From positions 1 through 10,304 of the forward strand of contig JAQBZS010000170.1 in NCBI GenBank assembly GCA_027622115.1: a DNA stretch of 10,304 nt, written 5' to 3'. This DNA comes from Planctomycetota bacterium. GTDB lineage: Bacteria > Planctomycetota > Planctomycetia > Planctomycetales > Planctomycetaceae. Positions 1 to 5,411 of the stretch are shown here, piece by piece. The position numbers were made by a program, and so were the translations under genes. Each line of letters starts with the position of its first letter. Positions within the stretch are counted from its first letter, which is position 1. A model generated the notes under the pieces. That model did not search any database. It had not been told where the DNA came from and worked only from the letters and a program-made list of their open reading frames with translations.

Positions 1-27
1 CGGGCCGGTGCCCGCTGCGCTCGAAAA

Positions 28-60
28 CTCGCTTGTTTCAAGCTCGACTCTCGCTTGTTT
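28..60. repeat. short direct repeat CTCGCTTGTTT x2
   Basis: The 11-base word CTCGCTTGTTT occurs at 28-38 and again at 50-60, a 22-base spacing, with similar flanks (CAAG after the first, AAGG after the second). It sits just before the point where recognisable sialidase coding begins. It may mark a junction or be a scrap of an intergenic repeat. Its role is unknown. Confidence 0.45.
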
Positions 61-67
61 AAGGCCT

Positions 68-322
68 AGGCTGAAATCCGGAGCGTTACTGATGGTGCGG
101 AACAACTCACCCGACGGAAAACGCTCTCACATGACGGCGTTCGTGTCAGACGACGACGGAGCGACGTGGAAAGGCGGGCTGCTACTGAATGAACGCGAGT
201 CGTCGTATCCCGAAGGTATTCAGGCGGAAGACGGCACGCTGTTCATCATCTACGACCACCAGCGTTACACATTCAACCGCGCCGGCAAACCGGGAGTGGG
301 CTCCGTACAAATTGCCGTGTTT
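68..322 (+). pseudogene. C-terminal fragment of a BNR-type sialidase (exo-alpha-sialidase family)
   Basis: Read in the frame of position 8, the stretch beginning RLKSGALLMVRNNSPDGK contains the features SDDDGATWKGG (an Asp-box, S-x-D-x-G-x-T-W), ERESSYPEG and IYDHQRY. These match the C-terminal blades of the planctomycete sialidase/BNR-repeat family, beta-propellers that release sialic acid or related sugars outside the cell. The frame stays plausible up to GSVQIAVF (ending at 322). It then becomes non-homologous (LWPFWRLMDLC) and stops at 358. Residues before RLKSG also do not look like the family, so the piece seems truncated on both sides. The 3' break coincides with the end of an opposite-strand transposase scrap. 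The family call is fairly sure. That it is a dead remnant is inferred from the missing active-site blades and C-terminal end. Confidence 0.72.
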
Positions 323-324
323 CT

Positions 325-435
325 TTGGCCCTTTTGGCGGCTTATGGACCTCTGCTGAGAAGCGATCAGTTCGACTAATCGGTCGAGTTCAATCGTTCCC
401 TCGGCGACATCCTGTCTGAGTTGCTCCACGTCCAT
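325..435 (-). pseudogene. N-terminal remnant of a transposase (possibly IS66-like)
   Basis: On the minus strand an ATG at 433-435 opens a frame beginning MDVEQLRQDVAEGTIELD, followed by RLVELIASQQRSISRQKGQ. This acidic, leucine-rich helical start resembles the N-terminal leucine-zipper segment of IS66-type transposases in planctomycetes. After about 37 residues the frame enters the antisense of the sialidase fragment and meaning is lost. The homology therefore stops at about 325, within a few bases of where the sialidase ends. No terminal inverted repeats or catalytic DDE region are present. The family assignment is from memory of similar N-termini and could be wrong. What is clear is an abrupt composition and frame junction here. 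Confidence 0.38.
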
Positions 436-663
436 CCCGCTGTCGTAGCAGGTTTGCAAAAATCAGCCTGCGCCAATTTCACAGAATAGACAGCTACTGG
501 TGTGGATACGGTTCGTTCGCTGGTCCATTTAAAAGTTGACTGACGGAAATGTTGTGGAGTAGTGCAACGAGTTTCGAAGGAGGCGAGCAAGGGGACACGG
601 CAGTTTTGATCGTCGGACTTGCGGCCTGTATAGTGCCGCTTCATGGGATTCGGCGTTCACATC
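436..663. other. no recognisable gene
   Basis: About 230 bases between two transposase remnants. Both strands give only short frames without family resemblance. Nothing beyond possible leftover insertion-sequence flank can be supported. Confidence 0.4.
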
Positions 664-670
664 GGAGGAG
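664..670 (+). promoter_or_regulatory. strong ribosome binding site for the REP-associated transposase
   Basis: GGAGGAG lies six bases before the GTG at 677-679. It fits a near-consensus Shine-Dalgarno site and fixes the start of the following frame (VARMALAEVF...). This is stronger than anything seen in front of the SGNH, zinc-ribbon or hsdM genes here. Confidence 0.6.
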
Positions 671-676
671 AGTGAC

Positions 677-870
677 GTGGCGCGGATGGCGCTGGCGGAA
701 GTGTTTGCGGCGGACGAGGTTGTGGTCATCCATGTCATGAATCGCAGTGAGACATTGCTTTCTCCTCGGCGCCGGTCCGGTCGGCGGCAAGAACTACAAC
801 CATCGCAAGCAGTGGATTGATCAACAACTCGTGCATCCGGCGGCGTATTTTTGGGGTCGACGTGCTCTGT
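677..870 (+). pseudogene. REP-associated (IS200-like, Y1) transposase, twice frameshifted and truncated
   Basis: From the GTG at 677 the frame reads VARMALAEVFAADEVVVIHV then MNR, the start of the planctomycete REP-associated tyrosine transposase family. These are single-strand HUH enzymes that mobilise palindromic repeats. Near 746 the frame must change: the next frame gives RHCFLLGAGPVGGKNYNHRK and QWIDQQLVHPAAYF, as if two bases were lost from an expected N-R-T-V-R-H-C. Near 849-854 a run of five T residues causes a second shift, after which GVDVLC restores the family sequence. Homology ends at about 870. The HUH motif (usually in a segment like SNHFH) and the catalytic tyrosine are absent. 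It therefore cannot encode a working enzyme. The family call rests on remembered similarity and is fairly secure. Confidence 0.68.
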
Positions 871-1211
871 CTACTGCGCTCCATCCCAGGCTATACGCTG
901 ACGTCGCCAACAATGAAAAGCCCCGGCTAGCGGGGCCTCGCGGGAAAGGGGCGTCGGGACCTTGTACACGATCCGAATTTCCTCAGGAAATATCTCAATT
1001 CGGTCGACCAACAGTTCCAACAACTCTCGCTTGAGCGCACTCGACGCAGTCGACAGGCCTGACGTAATACTCTCGGAGAACTCGCGAAGACTCTCGCCGG
1101 CCGACGACACGTTTCGGGCGACGTCGTGCGACGGAGGCTCGACAGCAGCGACGACTCGCGGTCGTGAGTCGCACGCAACGGCACGATGCGACTCTCGAAT
1201 TCATCGGCCAC
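871..1211 (-). pseudogene. C-terminal remnant of a large serine recombinase
   Basis: The minus strand carries NVSSAGESLREFSESITSGL followed by KRELLELLVDRIEIFPEE and IRIVYKVPTP. This is the typical tail of large serine recombinases: a coiled-coil/helical segment, then the 'LLELLVDRI.I....IRIVY.VPT' strand pair. Upstream, MADEFESRIVPLRATHDRES (GTG start at 1211) may be the preceding helix in a different frame, implying a frameshift near 1110-1130. The resolvase catalytic domain, the recombinase domain and the zinc ribbon are all missing, so this is a dead fragment. The last residues before the stop at 871 overlap a terminator-like hairpin. It abuts the SGNH stop codon (1217) on one side and the broken REP transposase on the other. 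Confidence 0.6.
916..937 (-). terminator. terminator-like hairpin at the end of the recombinase remnant
   Basis: Read on the minus strand, GCCCCG-CTAGC-CGGGGC (bases 936-920) forms a six-base-pair GC-rich stem with a five-base loop. It is followed by TTTT (919-916). This fits a short rho-independent terminator for minus-strand transcription out of the recombinase. It overlaps the last apparent codons of that frame (EAPLAGAFH), which suggests those codons are read-through and not original protein. Confidence 0.5.
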
Positions 1212-1216
1212 ACGCC

Positions 1217-2299
1217 TTATCGACGACCGTTCGCAATTCGTTCGACCAAAGGTTTCAACGATTCGACAATGTGCTCCGCGTAAATTCGCGAGCCTCGATC
1301 CGTGACATGCATGCCGTCATAAAAAACGTGGAACGGCCGCTCCCAATCTTCCACTTGAGTTCGCACGTAACGATCCAGGTCGATCAGCAGCACCGATTCC
1401 TCGCGACACACGTCGCGAACGATGTCGTTGAATCGGTCTTGAACGGAACCGTCCGCCCACGACGGGGCCAGCGAATTCAACTTGGACGATAGCGGTTGAG
1501 TCATCAAGACCGGCTCGATTTCGAAGTCCCGGCAAATATGTGTAAACACTCGCAAGCGTTTGCGGAATTCTCCGTCCAACGCTGCCGACGCGTTGATGTG
1601 ATCGCGCGGCCCCGGATTTTGGATGGCGATATTGCGGTCGGCATTGATCGCCAGATTCCGCAGCAGGCCCCCGAAATAGGAATCGCTGGAAAACCGCTTC
1701 AGCAACTGCCGGCCGATGTCGCTGATGGAGACGACGTTTCCCATGCGGCTGCCATAACTCCCAAGTCCGCCGACGACTCCCGCGTCGTTGCACGCGTGCA
1801 TCATCACCACAACATTCGGACGATCTTGGATCATGTGGTTCAGCAACACGTTGATCGAATCGTGAGACGTATTTCCGGACCGAGCCCCGTTCAGCGTGTT
1901 GACCGCGAAGCCGTTCTCATCCATCCGCGACGACACGAGCGCTGGGAATCGCAGGTGTTCTTGCACGGCAAAACATTCGGTCGTCGATCCGCCCAGAAAT
2001 CCGATCGTGACGACGGGAGCCGCATGTTGAAACGAAGGGCGGATATAGCTGCGGTCGTCGATGCGAAATTCCACCAGCGGCTGATCGGCATTGATCAGTT
2101 GCCGGTTGATGGACCGGGACGCATTCGCCGGTCGCAATCGCAGTCGCACGATTCTGTCCAACGACTCTTCGCGGTAGGGATTGTGCCAAACGAGGCGTAA
2201 AGCGATTTCGGCCGTTAGCAAACCCACGCACGTTCCCGCGACAAGCAGTGCGAACTGCTTCTTATGTCGAGCGAACCAGTTTGCCGGCTTGGGGAGCAT
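1217..2299 (-). CDS. membrane-anchored SGNH/GDSL hydrolase
   Basis: A 360-residue protein starting at an ATG (2297-2299). Residues about 16-37 (FALLVAGTCVGLLTAEIALR onward) form one hydrophobic segment, a signal anchor with positive residues (RHKK) before it, so the rest is probably outside the membrane. SGNH blocks are in order: IGFLGGSTTE with nucleophile Ser105 (the GGS-T variant seen in bacterial SGNH proteins), SGNTS (Gly142), HACND (Asn171), and YDGMH with Asp328 and His331. All catalytic positions are present, so it is likely active as an esterase or O-acetyl/O-acyl hydrolase. The substrate is not evident. Such proteins often sit in polysaccharide gene clusters, but none is next to it here. 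No clear Shine-Dalgarno site is visible. Length is normal for the family. Confidence 0.85.
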   Translation of the reverse strand: MLPKPANWFARHKKQFALLVAGTCVGLLTAEIALRLVWHNPYREESLDRIVRLRLRPANASRSINRQLINADQPLVEFRIDDRSYIRPSFQHAAPVVTIGFLGGSTTECFAVQEHLRFPALVSSRMDENGFAVNTLNGARSGNTSHDSINVLLNHMIQDRPNVVVMMHACNDAGVVGGLGSYGSRMGNVVSISDIGRQLLKRFSSDSYFGGLLRNLAINADRNIAIQNPGPRDHINASAALDGEFRKRLRVFTHICRDFEIEPVLMTQPLSSKLNSLAPSWADGSVQDRFNDIVRDVCREESVLLIDLDRYVRTQVEDWERPFHVFYDGMHVTDRGSRIYAEHIVESLKPLVERIANGRR

Positions 2300-2890
2300 T
2301 CGTTCGAGGACTCGGTCGGTTGGCGTTCAGAATCATGGCGAGCAGCCGGGGAATCGCGCATCCCCACAGGCATTGATTCACGATATCCCGCCGCCAGATC
2401 AGTTGACACACCTTTCAAAGTGGTCTGCGAACCGACTTGGTTGTCGATCGTCACAATCCACCGATGTGGCAGAACCGGGTCGGCGGCGGGTGCCGCGACG
2501 GATTCGTCCGACCCACCGCTTCCGAACCAAACGACTGACGCCTCGGAGGCCACCGGCTACCGTCTGAGAAGCCGTTGCCCAGCTTTGCTGCCTTGGACTC
2601 TTCATCTGTGAAAAAGGCAATCTTGGAAATATTCATTCCGCTGCCGTCGCTTCAATTTGGACAGGTTGCTCATCGTCGGCATTCCCGCCGCCAGCGGATT
2701 TAGATTCACATCACGTGACAATCACTCAGGATGCGTGAAGAACGGGGAAATTCGCTGGACGAACGCCTTTGTTTCCAATGCACGACCGGCAACATCCATG
2801 TACGCGAATGCTGGACGAAGAGGACATCGCGGTCGCGTTCAACGTTGGTCGCCACCAATCTCGGTTTTCAGTCGGTGCTGAGCTGAGCAA
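2300..2890. other. long intergenic stretch without a recognisable gene
   Basis: About 590 bases with short frames on both strands, none resembling a family known to me. On the minus strand, near 2601-2720, two overlapping short frames look protein-like. One contains NPLAAGMPTMSNLSKLKRRQ and the other ends GGGNADDEQPVQIEATAAE; each is closed by stops on both sides. On the plus strand a frame ending RMLDEEDIAVAFNVGRHQSR runs into a stop at about 2895. These may be scraps of decayed genes. The 5' region of the SGNH gene is included but shows no clear promoter. Confidence 0.4.
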
Positions 2891-3700
2891 CTAACACAGG
2901 CAACCGACATACGTGTCGTTCAAGAGCGTCCGCTCGCGAAATTCAGCACCGCAGTTCGGACAAACATCGCCGATCTTCAGCGGCCCATGAGTGGGATCCG
3001 CGACAGTCGCCCCGGATGGATCGCCGGCCGCTGATGAGCGTGCGGGTGCCGTCGTCGCTGCTGCTGAAAGACTGGCCGACGGCGAGGGTGCGATCGTCGA
3101 GACTGGCAGGAATTCAGCGAGCGTCACATTCTGCCAACCCGGTGGTTTCGTCGGCGATGTGCTGACGTACGGCGCGGCCAACAGGTCGGCCACGCTGGTC
3201 ACTTGGCCCGTGGGACCGCTCTTCCGGTCCATGGCAATGGTCTGCACGGCGTAGTTCGCCGGGTCGTCAATCCCCGGCTCGGAAACCGAGAGGACGCCGT
3301 GATTCAGAGCCAGCATGAGCAGATCAAGGTCAGAGCCGCGATTTCTCGACGACTTCCCGTCTAACAGGAAAAAACCGCCCTGAGCAAAATACGCCGCGTT
3401 GAGCCAAAAGCCCGACGCCTCGACGTGATACCCGCCGGTCGCGGCCGTGACTCCCCGTAGCTGCTGTACGTGCTGAGAAAGTGACTCGGCGAGCCGGTAT
3501 TCGTGCATATTGGCCGGAAGCAGCGAATCCAACGTCGAAACATAGAAGCTGAGACAGCCCTCGCACTGGATAACGACCCCCCGCTCGGGAGGCTGCGTGG
3601 AATTCAGAACGAGACGTTCCGCCCGGCTTCCTCTAAAGCAGCCGGCGAAACAGGCGTGCCGTTCGACACACGTCAATAGTGATTGGGGAAGGGACGTCAT
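2891..3700 (-). CDS. uncharacterised protein with C-terminal zinc-ribbon-like motif
   Basis: I chose the ATG at 3698-3700 (269 aa) over a TTG at 3784, because the longer start adds residues over a hairpin-containing leader. Visible in the protein: an N-terminal cysteine-rich stretch (Cys11, Cys17, Cys21); a CEGC pair (Cys46, Cys49); and a globular middle with LDGKSSRNRGSDLDLL and GWQNVTLAEFL. After that comes a low-complexity Ala/Ser/Thr/Pro linker (about 203-235) and a tail with CPNC (Cys247, Cys250) and GCLC (Cys267, Cys269) as the last residues. CxxC...CxC suggests a small metal-binding ribbon at the extreme C-terminus. There is no signal peptide or membrane segment. I do not recognise the family. 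Similar '...VGCLC' endings may recur in planctomycete hypothetical proteins. Codon pattern and length support a real gene. No functional neighbour helps. Confidence 0.68.
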   Translation of the reverse strand: MTSLPQSLLTCVERHACFAGCFRGSRAERLVLNSTQPPERGVVIQCEGCLSFYVSTLDSLLPANMHEYRLAESLSQHVQQLRGVTAATGGYHVEASGFWLNAAYFAQGGFFLLDGKSSRNRGSDLDLLMLALNHGVLSVSEPGIDDPANYAVQTIAMDRKSGPTGQVTSVADLLAAPYVSTSPTKPPGWQNVTLAEFLPVSTIAPSPSASLSAAATTAPARSSAAGDPSGATVADPTHGPLKIGDVCPNCGAEFRERTLLNDTYVGCLC

Positions 3701-3736
3701 CGAAGAGGTTCCTTCGCTAAGGAGGCATGGAAGAAC

Positions 3737-3763
3737 AAAGTGGCTGGAAGCCCCAGTCACTTT
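3737..3763. promoter_or_regulatory. inverted repeat in the leader of the zinc-ribbon gene
   Basis: AAAGTGGCTGG (3737-3747) and CCAGTCACTTT (3753-3763) form an 11-base inverted repeat with one G/T pair and a five-base loop. It lies 37 bases upstream of the ATG at 3700 on the minus strand. It could be a leader hairpin or an operator. It could also be a bidirectional terminator, although no T-run follows on either side. Confidence 0.4.
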
Positions 3764-3839
3764 CAAGACCGGAAGTAGTTTCAATCAACACGCGGCCTAC
3801 TTCTGAGGCTTTTGGCGTGCACAGGTTTTGTGTAGAGGA

Positions 3840-3875
3840 GGTGGGGTCGGGTGGTTTAAAGTTCCTGACCCTACC
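3840..3875. repeat. imperfect palindrome (REP-like)
   Basis: GGTGGGGTCGGG (3840-3851) pairs imperfectly with CCTGACCCTACC (3864-3875), ten of twelve positions, around an AT-rich centre containing TTTAAA. Reverse-complemented it includes GGGTCAGG, a word typical of REP/palindromic repeats linked to Y1 transposases in planctomycetes and related phyla. It sits between two minus-strand genes. Confidence 0.4.
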
Positions 3876-3908
3876 GTTTTCTAAGTGCTCTCCCGGGCGT
3901 TCCGCTCT

Positions 3909-3929
3909 CCACCGACCCCGCGTCGGTGG
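3909..3929 (-). terminator. hairpin just downstream of hsdM remnant
   Basis: CCACCGAC (3909-3916) and GTCGGTGG (3922-3929) make a perfect eight-base-pair stem with a five-base loop. It begins 17 bases beyond the stop codon at 3946 on the minus strand. The position suggests a transcription end, but there is no T-run after it, so it may instead be part of a repeat. Confidence 0.42.
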
Positions 3930-3945
3930 AAGCACGACTGACAAG

Positions 3946-4845
3946 CTACCCGGCTTTCATCTCATCAACGTCGTGTTTGCGGATCTCTTCCAGCGTCGCG
4001 GATTTGCAGTAGCCGGGCTGGTCGGTGTAGCCGGAGTCGCCAGACTTCGGGGACTGATCGGAGGAGGCCTGAACTCTGGCGAGTCCAGCTACGGAGGAAT
4101 CTGATCGCCACGCGTGATATGTGTCGGCGATTCTTGCGATGTCTGTTTCGGTCAGTTCCTTTTGCGTGCGGCTGATCATCGAACCGATCTGCCGAGCGTC
4201 GATAGACAGCGTCTTGCCTTCGCGGTTGCTGTAGCCTCGCTGCTTGTCCGCTTTCTTAGACTTGCTCAGGAACCACAGACAAACCGGAATCTGAGTCGTG
4301 TAAAACAATTGGCCCGGCAGCGCGATCATGCAATCGACCAGATCGTTTTCGACCAGCTTCTGACGAATCGTGCCTTCGCCCGTGGTGTTGGTACTCATCG
4401 AACCGTTGGCCAACACAAAACCGGCCACGCCGTGGGTCGATAGCTTCGACACCATGTGCAGAATCCAGCCGTAGTTGGCGTTGCCCGTCGGCGGCGTTTC
4501 GTAGCCGTCCCAACGCGAGTCTTTGGTCAGTTCGTTGGCCTTGCGCCAGTCTTTCATGTTGAACGGCGGATTGGCCATGATGTAGTCGGCCTTCAGGTCG
4601 GGATGTTGATCCTTGAAAAACGTATCGGCGGGGACTTCGCCCAGATTGGCGATAGTCCTCGCACCGCCAAATTCATCTTGGCCAGCTTGTACGTGGTGGC
4701 CGTGAACTCCTGGGCGGAGTCGGTTGGCAGAATCCCAGAGCGATTCTTCAAAGCTCTTGTCGTTTTTGGCGTCTGCTTTCTTCTTGGGTGTTGATTTCGC
4801 TCTCATTGTTTTCGACGCGGTTTTCGTGGTGGAGTCTTTGGCCAT
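3946..4845 (-). pseudogene. hsdM: type I restriction-modification DNA methyltransferase subunit, internally deleted
   Basis: A 299-codon open frame from the ATG at 4843-4845. Residues 1-43 are a Lys-rich start plus SFEESLWDSANRL, the beginning of HsdM. Residues 68-291 match the rear of the catalytic domain: ANLGEVPADTFF, IMANPPFN (motif IV, NPPF at 92-95), GWILHMVSKL, ALPGQLFYTTQIPVCLWFLS, and ATLEEIRKH. In between, residues 44-67 are nonsense in this frame. The other frame gives QEFTATTYKLAKMNLAVRGL, the true HsdM sequence. So a deletion at about 4713-4717 removed the HsdM N-terminal domain and the SAM-binding motif I. A one-base loss near 4650-4654 then restored the frame. The C-terminus is also cut after LEEIRKH. 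HsdM is normally about 480-520 aa. It cannot methylate DNA as is. No hsdS or hsdR is adjacent. Confidence 0.85.
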
Positions 4846-5070
4846 CGGGCGGAATACAGATCGACAGGTGGTTGATGTGAGTGAATCGCAAAACCGGAGA
4901 TTAGACGCTGCGAGTGCTGAACACTACACGTCCACCGCGGGGCGTCACTGAGGACTTCATCGAGGATGCGTCGGAGCTGGGCGTGGGCTGCCTTCAATCG
5001 GGATGGCTTCGATGGCGGGTTGCGGACCAAAACATGGGGCCATCGATCTGTCCGGTCTGTTTCAGCTTCC
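4846..5070. other. intergenic, no recognisable gene
   Basis: Upstream of the hsdM remnant. The minus strand has a short frame with SRLKAAHAQLRRILDEVLSD, which looks helical but matches nothing I know and has no convincing start signal. No other feature is supported up to the palindromic element at 5071. Confidence 0.3.
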
Positions 5071-5187
5071 GTAGGTCAGGCTTTGCCAAACAATGCACGT
5101 GGCAACACGATTGCCAAATCGAGTCGAACTGTCGCTCACCGAAAGCGTGGACGAATCAACGGCGTGAGACGGCACAGCCTGGCCTAC
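5071..5187. repeat. palindromic intergenic element with 17-base inverted ends
   Basis: GTAGGTCAGGCTTTGCC at 5071-5087 is repeated inverted at 5171-5187 (GGCACAGCCTGGCCTAC on the plus strand), 15 of 17 positions matching. The left end also forms an inner stem, TTGCC (5083-5087) with GGCAA (5101-5105). The element is 117 bases and has no coding capacity. The word GTAGGTCAGGCTTTGCC is, from memory, a frequent intergenic repeat in planctomycete genomes. That would make this a REP/MITE-like unit, possibly moved by Y1 transposases like the relic at 677. Confidence 0.6.
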
Positions 5188-5230
5188 CTCGACTCGGGAC
5201 AATGGTCCCAAGCTACGGGCGAGTCGCCGA

Positions 5231-5404
5231 TCACTTTTGCTCTACCGCCTTGGCCGCGTAGAGGAAGGGACGTCGAAACATTCCGCCAAAGTGGTGTTCG
5301 CAGTTGCCGCGCAGAATGATCGTGTTCTTTCCGGGCTTGAGTTTACCGCTGAGATCCACGTCCCGTTCGAAGCGATAGTCGTTCAGCCACCACACGCGGA
5401 ACCC
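5231..5404 (-). pseudogene. C-terminal scrap of a secreted beta-sandwich carbohydrate-active enzyme
   Basis: The minus strand reads VWWLNDYRFERDVDLSGKLK followed by PGKNTIILRGNCEHHFGGMF and RRPFLYAAKAVEQK, then stops. The pattern 'D.DLSGKLKPGKNTI.LR' is typical of galactose-binding-like jelly-roll domains at the ends of glycosyl hydrolases and related secreted enzymes, as common in planctomycetes. Only about 57 residues remain. The frame upstream runs into the end of the PPC protein (stop at 5412) without a start codon or ribosome binding site of its own. It may be left after deletion of most of a downstream gene. The exact parent family cannot be named. Confidence 0.5.
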
Positions 5405-5411
5405 GCTTCTT

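Noticed and set aside
28..60. Start of a CRISPR array
   Set aside because: Only two 11-base repeats at 22-base spacing, with no further copies and no cas genes.
1496..2200. 234-codon open frame on the plus strand
   Set aside because: It lies wholly opposite the SGNH hydrolase with its full set of catalytic motifs. It is a shadow frame with His/Arg/Gln-rich antisense composition.
2451..2636. Possible small gene starting MNISKIAFFTDEESKAAKLG
   Set aside because: The opening looks protein-like but is soon lost in Arg/Pro-rich sequence. There is no ribosome binding site and no family resemblance, so it is not listed as a gene.
3946..4845. A working type I restriction-modification or defence island
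   Set aside because: Only hsdM is present and it lacks motif I. No hsdS, hsdR or other defence gene is adjacent in the window.
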